NCBI GenBank assembly: GCA_003576975.1
Contig: QEVD01000006.1
Location: 1 to 41,450, forward strand
DNA from: Candidatus Zhuqueibacterota bacterium
GTDB taxonomy: Bacteria > Zhuqueibacterota > Zhuqueibacteria > Zhuqueibacterales > Zhuqueibacteraceae
DNA: 41,450 nucleotides
Direction: 5' to 3'
Notes under the pieces: model-generated
What the model was told of the DNA's origin: nothing
The model's database searches: none
The model's input: the letters and a program-made list of their open reading frames with translations, nothing else
In this document: one piece after another, positions 7,381 through 15,192 of the stretch
How the letters are laid out: each line of letters begins with the position of its first letter
How positions within the stretch are numbered: the stretch's first letter is position 1
Made by a program: the position numbers and the translations under genes

Positions 7381-8853
7381 ATGAGACTCTCTCTCCGAAA
7401 AAGGCTGTTTCTCACGCACATTGTTCTGCTCACGTTCGTGACGGTGGCCGCCGGGCTTATTACGAATTTTGAGCTGCAAGAGTATTACAAAGATCGTCTC
7501 TTTCAGCAGTTGAAAACGCAACTGGACGAAGTGGAATATCTGCTGGCGAGCGGCACATTTGCCGGCGATGATGCGGCGTGGCAATACGAGCAACTGGTGA
7601 ATTATGCCCTGGCCGGGGGCGTGCGGTTAACCTTAATGGATTCGGCCGGAACGGTTCTCTTTGATTCGGGAGTGCCGCGCGATTCTCTCGATTTTGTTGA
7701 AAATCATCTGCTCCGGCCCGAGGTGCAAATGGCCATCGCCGACAGTTTCGGACGATCCGAGCGCACCAGTGAAACGATACACCAGCGTCTGTTTTATGCT
7801 GCCAGGCCGGTGGCCGCACGTTTTGCTGGCCGGGAACAACTCGCCACGGTGCGCTATTTGCGCCTCGCCATGCCGCTCACCGAGGTCGAACGCGTCGTGC
7901 GCGATGTACGCTGGAAAATCATTGCAGGCGGCGGCTTGGCGCTGTTGCTCACGGCGCTGGCAAGTTACTGGGTATCGCGGCGCTTGACCCAGCCCATTCA
8001 CAAATTGGCGGAAAGCGCCGATTCGGTGAAGAAAGGAGATTGGGACGCCCATTTTGAACGCTCTTCGGACGACGAGATCGGCGAGCTGGCCGATTTACTC
8101 AACGAGATGCTGGCCAAGCTGCGCGACGATCTCAAGCAGATGCACAAACTGGAGAACATGCGCACGCAATTTCTCGGCAACGTTTCGCATGAGTTGCGCA
8201 CACCGATTTTCGCGCTGCAAGGCTATCTCGAAACGTTGCTCTACGGCAACGTGAGCGAAACGAATATGCAGAAGGTATTCATTGAAAAAGCCTATCGCCA
8301 GGCCGGACGGCTCAACAATCTGCTGACCGATCTGATTGACATTTCTCGCATTGAGTCCGGCGAGATGAAGATGAGCTTCCGCTATTTTGATGTGGCTGAT
8401 TGGCTGACCCGGCAAATTCCGGACTTGCAAAACCTCGCAAAACAATATGAGGTGTCTGTCACCTTCAAAAACGACGCGCGGGCCGCGACGGTGATCGCAT
8501 TGGGCGATCGCGAGCGTCTGACTCAGGTGATCACGAACCTGGCGAACAATGCGATTAAATACAACGTGCCGGGCGGCAAGGTCGAGCTTGGTTATCACGT
8601 CAACAAAAAGCAGGTGGAAATTTACGTGGCAGATACCGGGCGCGGCATTCCCGCGGAACACGTGCCGCGCATCTTCGAGCGTTTTTATCGGGTTGACAAA
8701 GAGCGCTCGCGCGACGTGGGCGGCACCGGGTTGGGATTGGCGATCGTCAAGCATATCGTGGAGGCGCATGACAGCAGCGTCAATGTGCAAAGCGAGGTGG
8801 GCAAAGGCTCGATGTTCAGCTTCACGCTCAAAAGAAATCTCAGCAAGGCGTGA
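7381..8853 (+). CDS. PhoR-like membrane sensor histidine kinase
   Basis: This 490-residue protein has transmembrane segment 1 (residues ~9-29) and a periplasmic sensor region (~30-178). Transmembrane segment 2 (~179-197) leads to HAMP (RRLTQPIHKLAESADSVKKG), HisKA with H270 in FLGNVSHELRTP, and HATPase_c. The HATPase has an N-box (ITNLANNAIKYN), G1 (VADTGRGIP), an F-box (IFERFYRVDKERS) and G2 (GGTGLGLAIVKHIV). All catalytic motifs are intact. There is no obvious SD in front of the ATG. It lies downstream of the PhoB-like regulator, its presumed partner. The periplasmic region has no recognisable ligand-binding domain, so the stimulus is unknown; phosphate limitation is a guess from the family. 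Confidence 0.92.
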   Translation: MRLSLRKRLFLTHIVLLTFVTVAAGLITNFELQEYYKDRLFQQLKTQLDEVEYLLASGTFAGDDAAWQYEQLVNYALAGGVRLTLMDSAGTVLFDSGVPRDSLDFVENHLLRPEVQMAIADSFGRSERTSETIHQRLFYAARPVAARFAGREQLATVRYLRLAMPLTEVERVVRDVRWKIIAGGGLALLLTALASYWVSRRLTQPIHKLAESADSVKKGDWDAHFERSSDDEIGELADLLNEMLAKLRDDLKQMHKLENMRTQFLGNVSHELRTPIFALQGYLETLLYGNVSETNMQKVFIEKAYRQAGRLNNLLTDLIDISRIESGEMKMSFRYFDVADWLTRQIPDLQNLAKQYEVSVTFKNDARAATVIALGDRERLTQVITNLANNAIKYNVPGGKVELGYHVNKKQVEIYVADTGRGIPAEHVPRIFERFYRVDKERSRDVGGTGLGLAIVKHIVEAHDSSVNVQSEVGKGSMFSFTLKRNLSKA

Positions 8854-8935
8854 AACTTTTCGGAGTAAGCCGGGGCAATATCGCCCAAAAGAGTTGTATC
8901 GTGTCCGATCAACGCCGGCCAATCGTATCTGCGGA

Positions 8936-8964
8936 TTGACCAGCAAAAAAAATGAAAATTTTAT
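8936..8964 (+). promoter_or_regulatory. Candidate sigma-70 promoter for the 450-residue orphan gene
   Basis: TTGACC (8936-8941), a 17-bp spacer that is mostly A, and TTTTAT (8959-8964). Predicted transcription starts near 8971 and gives a ~140-nt leader containing the nested stem at 8983-9038. The -10 is a weak match. Confidence 0.45.
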
Positions 8965-8982
8965 TGGAGTTTCAACCGCGTT

Positions 8983-9038
8983 CTGCATCTGTAGCAATGT
9001 GGGGCGGTGGCGCCCAAGCATGCCAACCGCCGATGCAG
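8983..9038 (+). other. Nested stem structure in 5' leader of orphan gene
   Basis: The outer arms are CTGCATC (8983-8989) and GATGCAG (9032-9038). The inner arms are GGCGGT (9003-9008) and ACCGCC (9026-9031), contiguous with the outer right arm, so the helices can stack with a 13-nt left bulge. It lies 71 nt before the start codon. It may be a leader control element or a message-stabilising fold. Confidence 0.45.
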
Positions 9039-9109
9039 CTCAGATAAAATTAACTTAGGATAACGTCTGATCTGCCACATTGAACCTCAATCTTCCCAAG
9101 GAGAGTACC

Positions 9110-10462
9110 ATGCCAGAACGCAAACACCTCGTTCCCGCCTCCCAAATTCCCTGTTGCCCTGAACTCGAAACCGATCCGGTGTGTGACGTTGTACGCTTGG
9201 CGTACCGTCTGACCCGGAATGTCGAAGTGGTGATCAACGATCGCCGCGTCGTCGTGCCGGTGGAAGTCGCGATACGCGCCAAGTTCGAGCGCTGCTCCGG
9301 CCCGCTGGCCCTGGGTGACCTGGTTTATTCCACCACCCTGCTGCCCGGCGAAAAAGTGAAGCTGTTTTCACAGGATCGCCGCACGCGCTTCAGTTTCGAC
9401 AGCGAGAACAAGCTGAGTTATCGCCATACGCAAATGTCTGAAGAGCGCGCTTACATGAGCATGTTCGCGCAATCGATGAGCGACGTTAGCGTGAATCAGA
9501 ACGCGATTGACACGCATCAGTCGCAAGGTTCCTTTTCAGGACATGCCGAAGCCGGCTTAGACTTTTTTGGTTTGGGCGTCGATTCAAGCGCGAGCGGTTC
9601 GTACAACGCCAGCTCGATCAACACGTTTGCCAATGAGTTGAAGAGCCATGCGCAAGCCTCACATTCGCGTTCCGAAGTCGCGACGCGTGCCGCCAGCTCG
9701 GTTTCCATCGGCGAAGTCGCAAGCCGCTCGCACAGCGAAGGCGAAACGCAGGATCATTTTGAATCGGCTTCACGCGAATTTGCCAATCCGAATCGTTGCA
9801 AAGCCGTCACGTTTCTGTTTTATCAGATCAACAAAATTCAAATGGTGAGATTCGAGGTCGAAGCCATCACCCGGCGTGTTATCGACCCGATCGACAACAG
9901 CCGCGTCAGCCCGAACCTGCCGATCCCGCGCACGGGTGTGGCGCCGCTGCCAGACAGCGTGCTCGCAACCAACGGCAAACGTTTGGAAGTTGAGAACACC
10001 GCGCGCGCCAGCGTGTTAGCCGAACGCAATTTTGCGCTTGAATTTCGCGGACAGCGCACGGCCGGCTTTGCCTCCCGCACGGCTTTCTTTCCAGCCGCCG
10101 TGGCCGCAGAAGAGCCTTTTTCTGCGGAAATCCGCAAACAAGCGTTGCTGCAAGTCGATGAAGAATTGGTGAAAGAAGGCCTGTTGGAGAGAGTTGGTGG
10201 AGATATTGCGCCGGAAGCGAAGACGCGCCTGTCGTTTGAATCGCGTTCCTCGTTGCCGACTCCGGGCGTTATCGTCAAAGGCTGCCTCGACGATTGCGAT
10301 ATCTGCGAACCGGCGGTTGACCGCGAAATCAATCTCAACCTTGAGCGCAAGCGCCTTGAAAATGAGCTGCTCAAGAAACAAATTGAGTTGCTGGAAAAGT
10401 CAAAAGAATATCGTTGCTGCCCGGCGGGCGAAGAGGAAGACGTCCCCGCTGACAACGAATGA
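9110..10462 (+). CDS. Conserved-looking 450-residue protein of unknown function, Cys-rich ends
   Basis: The start is ATG 9110 with SD AAGGAG six bases upstream. There is no signal peptide or membrane segment, so it is probably cytoplasmic. The N-terminal ~100 residues look like folded beta structure (VVINDRRVVVPVEVAIRAKF, STTLLPGEKVKLFSQDRRTR). Residues ~105-225 are rich in Ser, Ala and His, low in complexity and probably helical. A folded segment follows (CKAVTFLFYQINKIQMVRFEV). The C-terminus has a CLDDCDIC cluster (C392, C396, C399), a charged coiled coil (~405-432) and CC at 436-437, besides CC at 15-16, C25 and C62; metal binding is possible. It is a single-gene unit with its own promoter and terminator. 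I do not recognise the family; a structural or scaffold role is conceivable but unproven. Confidence 0.85.
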   Translation: MPERKHLVPASQIPCCPELETDPVCDVVRLAYRLTRNVEVVINDRRVVVPVEVAIRAKFERCSGPLALGDLVYSTTLLPGEKVKLFSQDRRTRFSFDSENKLSYRHTQMSEERAYMSMFAQSMSDVSVNQNAIDTHQSQGSFSGHAEAGLDFFGLGVDSSASGSYNASSINTFANELKSHAQASHSRSEVATRAASSVSIGEVASRSHSEGETQDHFESASREFANPNRCKAVTFLFYQINKIQMVRFEVEAITRRVIDPIDNSRVSPNLPIPRTGVAPLPDSVLATNGKRLEVENTARASVLAERNFALEFRGQRTAGFASRTAFFPAAVAAEEPFSAEIRKQALLQVDEELVKEGLLERVGGDIAPEAKTRLSFESRSSLPTPGVIVKGCLDDCDICEPAVDREINLNLERKRLENELLKKQIELLEKSKEYRCCPAGEEEDVPADNE

Positions 10463-10495
10463 TTTCTTGCTGCGTAAGCGCCTCTTTAGATAAAA

Positions 10496-10535
10496 CGGCC
10501 CCGGGTTGCACCATGAAACCCGGGGCCGTGTTGTT
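10496..10535 (+). terminator. Intrinsic terminator-like hairpin after orphan gene
   Basis: CGGCCCCGGGTT (10496-10507) pairs perfectly with AACCCGGGGCCG (10517-10528), 12 bp with a 9-nt loop. It is followed by T-rich tgttgtt. It lies 34 nt beyond the orphan gene stop. The T-tract is interrupted, but the stem is very strong. Confidence 0.75.
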
Positions 10536-10583
10536 GGTCTCTCTAAAGTTGAATCGTTGCAAAAAAAGCAAAAATTTTCTCAC

Positions 10584-10615
10584 CACCAAGGCGCGAAGAC
10601 ACCAAGAAAAAAACT
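10584..10615. repeat. CACCAAG-type short repeat element
   Basis: Two copies of CACCAAG (10584-10590, 10600-10606) lie 16 bp apart within a purine-rich stretch, preceded and followed by A-rich tracts. Similar strings occur as dispersed intergenic repeats in several environmental bacterial genomes (recalled, not checked). There is only one copy in this window. Confidence 0.35.
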
Positions 10616-10663
10616 TAGTGACTTCCTGACTTGGCGGCAAAATTTGGTTTCGGCTGGTTCGGG

Positions 10664-11539
10664 TTAGGGCAGATTGAATACGAAAATCATTTGGCCGTCG
10701 GGCGATTGCATGACGGCGTTGGTGGGATCCATTTCAAGAACAAACGTGAAGCCTTCTTCCTTGAGTTTGACAATTCGATCTTTCGAGTCCCTTGAAAAAA
10801 ACGACAGCGCCGTTTCCTTGAACTCCGTGGTTTGATGAAGGCCGAGCACGGTCACGCTGTCGGAATAAATGCCCCAGGGGTAGGGTATGTCGCTTTCGTG
10901 CATTTTCTGAAAGCCGAGTTTTTGCCAAAATGCCGCGGCCGTAGCACGTTCCTTTACCGCAATTGAAAATTCACCAAAGATGCCGATTCTCGAGTAATGT
11001 TTTTCTTTGCCGGTCGGGCCGGCGGGTGTCATCATTTCAAAACCGACGTCGGGGCGCGGAACCGGCGCTTCCGACTTGAGCACGACGCGCTGGCCGTTCC
11101 GGTCGGAAAATTCGATTTCCGTTGCCGCGCCGTTCTTCTTTTTTAAAATTGTCGCCGCGACACCGGTTTCTTGCAACAGGCTCATGCCAGCCGCTAAATT
11201 AGCGCCGTAGTACGTTATCGTTGGCGAGGCGAATTCTGCTTGGTGCAGCGCCAAAACGACGTTGCCATCGGTGACTGCGGCGACTGGATGATCTGCCTTT
11301 GCCGCGGCGACGGCTTTGAATCCCAGGCTTTCATAAAACGCTTGCGTAACTTGAACATCTTTGACGGCGAGATCGAATTCGACGAAGCTTCCCAGTTTCA
11401 CCGGATTCTTGGCATTGTTGAAGAGTTGAGGCTGTGCAACGACCGGCGTGAGTCGCAGCACGCTGCACATCAAACTCAAACAAAAAAGCGTTGCTTGATA
11501 CTGTATCGCCAATCCAGCGCAATTCCCTCTTTTCATCAC
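10664..11539 (-). CDS. Exported protein with two glyoxalase/VOC-fold domains
   Basis: This 291-residue protein has a hydrophobic N-terminus (YQATLFCLSLMCSVLRLTPVVAQ) that fits a signal peptide. Two vicinal-oxygen-chelate repeats follow: residues ~48-160 (FVEFDLAVKDVQVTQAFYESLG, ending DRNGQRVVLKSE) and ~185-290 (GEFSIAVKERATAAAFWQKLG, ending SPDGQMIFVFNLP). VOC proteins include glyoxalases, dioxygenases and resistance proteins; the pattern does not fix a substrate. The start is GTG 11539 with GGAG six bases upstream; the adjacent ATG at 11536 is equally possible. It is encoded downstream of a second VOC gene on the same strand. Confidence 0.8.
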   Translation of the reverse strand: MMKRGNCAGLAIQYQATLFCLSLMCSVLRLTPVVAQPQLFNNAKNPVKLGSFVEFDLAVKDVQVTQAFYESLGFKAVAAAKADHPVAAVTDGNVVLALHQAEFASPTITYYGANLAAGMSLLQETGVAATILKKKNGAATEIEFSDRNGQRVVLKSEAPVPRPDVGFEMMTPAGPTGKEKHYSRIGIFGEFSIAVKERATAAAFWQKLGFQKMHESDIPYPWGIYSDSVTVLGLHQTTEFKETALSFFSRDSKDRIVKLKEEGFTFVLEMDPTNAVMQSPDGQMIFVFNLP

Positions 11540-11644
11540 GAATCGCTCCGTTGGAATTTTTTGAAGAGAACATCTATGCGAATCCGCGTCATCCGTGGCT
11601 GGGTTGTCTGTTCAGCGCCGGCTCATTCGGAGGCTTGCTGCGAC

Positions 11645-12034
11645 TTATGCCGGCTCAAACAGCGCCGCCACCGCGCCGGCCGGATCTTGAATCACACACG
11701 TGCGACCATAACTGCCCATGCCTTTCGGGCCATCGATGATTTTGCCGCCCAATTCGACGCACGTGGCCGCGCTTTTGTCGATATCTTCGACCGTGATGTA
11801 AAGCAGCCACTGCGGCGGCAAATCTGCATTCACGCCGCGCGCGTGACAAATGCCGGCCACCGTTTTACCGTCGGCGGGCGAATTCATGTTGTAATCATTG
11901 TAACCGCCCATGTCCACCGGCGCAAACGTCCAGCCCACGACTTTGCTGTAAAAGTCTTTGACCGAGTCGGCATTTTTCACGGTCAAATCAAACCAGGTGA
12001 TGCTGCCAATCTCTTGTTTGTTGGTGTCGCTCAC
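11645..12034 (-). CDS. Single-domain VOC (glyoxalase/bleomycin-resistance-like) protein
   Basis: This 129-residue protein starts at GTG 12034 with SD GGGAG. A VOC fold fills the chain: WFDLTVKNADSVKDFYSKVVGW at the start, LLYITVEDIDKSAATCVELGG in the middle, CVIQDPAGAVAALFEP at the end. The length and ending match small VOC proteins related to actinobacterial Cfp30B-like hydroxylase/antigen proteins. It is cytoplasmic. The substrate is unknown. It lies between two other minus-strand genes of unrelated type; an operon with the two-domain VOC gene 106 nt downstream is possible. Confidence 0.82.
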   Translation of the reverse strand: MSDTNKQEIGSITWFDLTVKNADSVKDFYSKVVGWTFAPVDMGGYNDYNMNSPADGKTVAGICHARGVNADLPPQWLLYITVEDIDKSAATCVELGGKIIDGPKGMGSYGRTCVIQDPAGAVAALFEPA

Positions 12035-12095
12035 GGGTTCTCCCTTCGTTGATGAAAAGCGGACTTTCGATGAGAGTTATCTGATTGTATGCTGC

Positions 12096-12788
12096 CTACG
12101 ACAGGGGTATCACGATCGTCACATTCGCGCCGCGCTGTTTGTTGGCGCTGCCGATTTTGCATCCGTACATGCCTACGCCCTGCAAGCCATAAAACGCGGC
12201 GCAACAATTTTCTTTGTCGCCGGAATCGACCACCCACACCCAATAAAATTTTCCCAATTCTTTGGAGGAAAGAACAACGTTTTGTGCTGTTGCATGTTCG
12301 CGCCAAAAGCGCTGGGCGATCAAAAGCTCGGGCGAGGTAAAACCGTCCCAGTTTTCGTCTTTGAATAATTTCGCGATTTGATTGCCTTTTTTACCCACCG
12401 TCTGTTTGGGAAGTAATTGCAAATTATAAAAAAGCAAATACGGCCCTTGCTCGCGTGACACGAGTCCGTTGGAGGTTTGATAAACCCGGCCTGTTGGCTC
12501 TTTTGCCCAGTTGTCAGAAATGTACGTTTTGGCAAATCTCGGATCGACTGGAATGCCGGGCACGGGCGCCAGCGCCGTTTCGGCAATCACCGTTGTGATC
12601 GAAGTCATTTGCGTTCTAAAATCCGGGAAGACCAGTACCTGCGTCAAACCAAGTTTTTCGGCACGGCCCAGGGCCGCCTCTGCTTCTTTATTCAACTTGA
12701 TCGATTGGGGCAGAGCTTTTGCCCATGCTTCCAATTTGTGCGCACGATAAAAATCTTTGCTGGCAGCAAGAATGCCGTTAAGATTCAT
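12096..12788 (-). CDS. Conserved hypothetical protein
   Basis: The product is 230 residues from ATG 12788, which has GGAG six bases upstream; an in-frame ATG at 12806 lacks a ribosome site. There is no signal peptide or membrane helix. The chain is mixed alpha/beta. It holds an N-terminal helical part (ASKDFYRAHKLEAWAKALPQ), a strand-rich middle (TQVLVFPDFRTQMTSITTVI), a Trp/Tyr-rich part (FYWVWVVDSGDKENCCAAFYG) and a glycine-rich end (GLQGVGMYGCKIGSANKQRG). I do not recognise the family. It lies 48 nt downstream of tyrA on the same strand, possibly co-transcribed, though no metabolic link is evident. Confidence 0.65.
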   Translation of the reverse strand: MNLNGILAASKDFYRAHKLEAWAKALPQSIKLNKEAEAALGRAEKLGLTQVLVFPDFRTQMTSITTVIAETALAPVPGIPVDPRFAKTYISDNWAKEPTGRVYQTSNGLVSREQGPYLLFYNLQLLPKQTVGKKGNQIAKLFKDENWDGFTSPELLIAQRFWREHATAQNVVLSSKELGKFYWVWVVDSGDKENCCAAFYGLQGVGMYGCKIGSANKQRGANVTIVIPLS

Positions 12789-12836
12789 GCAAACTCCGTA
12801 GGGCATTGAAACCGGATAGTAAAGAATACTATTTTT

Positions 12837-13940
12837 TCATCCCAATTCGGCGGGCAAGGTTTCAGGGAAATAATCGCGCCCGGCAGTCATCAACGCCACG
12901 AAGGTTGCCGGGTCGTCGCTCAACACCGCGGCTTGCAGCTTGGCCAGGCTTCGGTTGAGAAGATCGAATAATTCTGCAGAATGGCGGTTGAGATGCTGAA
13001 TTTCGTAGTACAAATAGGGATTCTCGCGCGCGACTTCCGCTGCGGCGCGCGCTTGTTTATAGAAAGTCGTGCTTGCCGTGCGCACCAAATCGTTAAAGCC
13101 GCGGCCGCTTTCATGCAGCGTGGTAAAAAATAAAATCGAAGCGAGGTGAGAAAGCCCGAGCACATATTGCATATATTCATCATGCTCCGCCACCGGCAGC
13201 CGGGTGATGGCAAGCGCGGTTTCGCGGAACAACGCTTCAGCCTCCGCAGCCGCAGAGGCGTTGCCGCAATCGCAGACGACGATCACGCGCCCTGAAAGCG
13301 TCTGCACGTTGGGGCCAAACAGCGGATGCACACTCGCGACGCGCAAACCGTTGGCAGCCGACGTTTGCAACAACTCCAGTACATGACTTTTTAAGCTAAA
13401 GATGTCAACAACGAGAGCCGCGGGCTGTTGTGATAATATTTCGTGCAACACCAGTTTGCCTTCCACCAGCGGAGTAGCGATGAGCACAACGTCCGCTTGC
13501 TGCACCGCGGGCACAAGCGCATCCGCCGTTTCAAATTCATCAACAGCGCCTTTACGATCGAACGTCACCACCTGATGGCCCTGGTTCGCGAAGAAACGCG
13601 CAAGCCAGCGCCCCATTTTGCCGGCGCCGCCGACAATTAAAATGCGTTTCGCCAGCACCGTGCGTTCACTCAACTCGTCTTCTTGCAAGCGCACGGAAAC
13701 ACTGATCAATTGCAGCGCCAATTTCTCCGCGAAATGTTCATCGAGGCCATATTCGCCGGCGAGACGGCGAAAGCGCTCCAACACCTCCGCCTCTGCCGCA
13801 AAACTTCTGACCGCAACCCCCTCTTCGCGCTTCACCGCGCCCACCTGCTGCACGATCTTCAAACGATCAGCCGCTAACCGTAAAATCTCCGCATCAATGG
13901 CGGCAATAAGAGTGCGCAATTCCTGCAGACGCTGCGACAT
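12837..13940 (-). CDS. tyrA: Bifunctional chorismate mutase / prephenate dehydrogenase
   Basis: The product is 367 residues from ATG 13940 with SD AAGGAA. Residues 1-90 are an AroQ-type chorismate mutase (LRTLIAAIDAEILRLAADRLKIVQQVGAVK). From residue ~98 there is a Rossmann fold (RILIVGGAGKMGRWLARFFANQGHQVVTFD), then the prephenate dehydrogenase body (SLKSHVLELL, VASVHPLFGPNV, and a C-terminal helical part with LSHLASILFFTTL). The fusion order and length match enterobacterial TyrA. It converts chorismate via prephenate to 4-hydroxyphenylpyruvate in tyrosine synthesis. There is no C-terminal ACT domain, so feedback control by a separate domain is not evident. No other aromatic-amino-acid gene is nearby. 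Confidence 0.93.
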   Translation of the reverse strand: MSQRLQELRTLIAAIDAEILRLAADRLKIVQQVGAVKREEGVAVRSFAAEAEVLERFRRLAGEYGLDEHFAEKLALQLISVSVRLQEDELSERTVLAKRILIVGGAGKMGRWLARFFANQGHQVVTFDRKGAVDEFETADALVPAVQQADVVLIATPLVEGKLVLHEILSQQPAALVVDIFSLKSHVLELLQTSAANGLRVASVHPLFGPNVQTLSGRVIVVCDCGNASAAAEAEALFRETALAITRLPVAEHDEYMQYVLGLSHLASILFFTTLHESGRGFNDLVRTASTTFYKQARAAAEVARENPYLYYEIQHLNRHSAELFDLLNRSLAKLQAAVLSDDPATFVALMTAGRDYFPETLPAELG

Positions 13941-14195
13941 CTCATTCCTTAATTTGATTTTTGAGGAGCATTCTTTGCTTTTGCAAAATGGCCTTGCCAC
14001 ACGCGGATTTAAACGCATGCGAACAAAGCCCATCGTCTTTAAAGAGTCAAATCACCGCACAAAAAGCAAAGAATTTTTAACCGGCAGAAAAATTCAACCG
14101 GTGCCGCGGGTTCATTTGTTGTTTTTTCATCAGATCGAGTTCGTATGCCCGGCTCTCAAAAATCCATCATCACAGCGCGTTTGCGTGTGGAATGC

Positions 14196-14603
14196 TTACA
14201 CAACTTGCGGCGACCGTACCAGCCGCGCGCCGGCATAAGCCGCAGGCAAAAACACGAGAATTCCCGCAATCCAAAACCATAACGGTGACGGGATGGTCAG
14301 CATGTTCATGATGCCAAAAATCATCAAGACTCCACCGACGATCAGCGCGAGCTGAGTGTGCGATTGCCGTGCGACGAATGCCGCCAGCCAGCCGCCGGTC
14401 AAACTGCCCAGCGCCCAGGCAAGTATCACGAACAACTTTGCGCCCGTCGGGGCATTCGTCGCATAGGTTTTCAGGGATTCGGGGTTGCTTGTATCAATGC
14501 CGGCTGGCATCGGATAAATCATATGGCCAACATACTCGACGAGGCCGACGACAATACCCCCAAGAATGATGCCCAGAACGACTGCAACTATGCTGCGACC
14601 CAT
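14196..14603 (-). CDS. Small four-helix integral membrane protein
   Basis: The product is 135 residues from ATG 14603, with an excellent SD (GGAGGAGG) that overrules the longer frame from 14663. Four hydrophobic segments are evident: SIVAVVLGIILGGIVVGLVE, FVILAWALGSLTGGWLAAFV, LALIVGGVLMIFGIMNML and LWFWIAGILVFLPAAYAGA. The arrangement (GG in helices 1-2, short loops) is common in uncharacterised inner-membrane proteins. It has no enzymatic motif and its function is unknown. It is apparently monocistronic, with 255 bp of gene-free sequence before tyrA on the downstream side. Confidence 0.75.
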   Translation of the reverse strand: MGRSIVAVVLGIILGGIVVGLVEYVGHMIYPMPAGIDTSNPESLKTYATNAPTGAKLFVILAWALGSLTGGWLAAFVARQSHTQLALIVGGVLMIFGIMNMLTIPSPLWFWIAGILVFLPAAYAGARLVRSPQVV

Positions 14604-14816
14604 AACCTCCTCCTTCATGAATTGGTTGAGATATACGCTGTTAAAGGCTGCACCGATTTTCAATCACGGTGAAAATCAAAGCGCTTCAAGCAGCTTTGTT
14701 GACGTCACCCACAAAAGTTGAACCCATCCAAAAAGCAAAAGCCTTTTCAGTGGGATTTCATTTCCGTGGGCAAAAACTTCCAAAAATTTATTTTACATTT
14801 GAAAAGCTAATCGCAT

Positions 14817-15182
14817 TCACACCAATTTTTCTTTTTTGAATCTATCAAATCCCTTTTTTGCCAATTGTTTCAGCTCGCGAAAGAGTCCCTGATCAATCTC
14901 TTTGAAATTGAAACATGATTTGCCCTGCATTCTTTTTTTCAAAGCCGGGGAAATGTTCTGAAGCAAATCCGGGAACATGTAAACCGGAAAGAGATAGAAA
15001 CTGACATAGTTTTTGCGAATTTGCACACTGCCGAAGAAAAGCTCTCGTCCGTATTTTTCCGAGAACGGCGCCTCCAGATAATACGCGGCAGGCTTGTCTG
15101 TTTTTAAAATCAGCTTCGGTTCAAATACCTGCAAGATCGTTCTAAGCTGATTGAATACTTCTTTGAGTTTTTCGTCTGGCAT
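14817..15182 (-). CDS. DUF1801-like small protein
   Basis: This 121-residue cytoplasmic protein begins 10 nt after the BlaR1-like gene, so the two are almost certainly co-transcribed. The central part (YYLEAPFSEKYGRELFFGSVQI, YVSFYLFPVYMFPDLL) and the C-terminal MQGKSCFNFKEID motif resemble DUF1801 (YdhG-like) proteins, whose biochemical role is not firmly known. It begins with ATG followed by a proline codon. The context suggests it belongs to the regulon controlled by the adjacent BlaI repressor (inference). Confidence 0.7.
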   Translation of the reverse strand: MPDEKLKEVFNQLRTILQVFEPKLILKTDKPAAYYLEAPFSEKYGRELFFGSVQIRKNYVSFYLFPVYMFPDLLQNISPALKKRMQGKSCFNFKEIDQGLFRELKQLAKKGFDRFKKEKLV

Positions 15183-15192
15183 TTTTAAAACC

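Noticed and set aside
8095-9021. Minus-strand open frame of 308 codons
   Set aside because: Antisense to the kinase domain of the histidine kinase; no start signal or family similarity.
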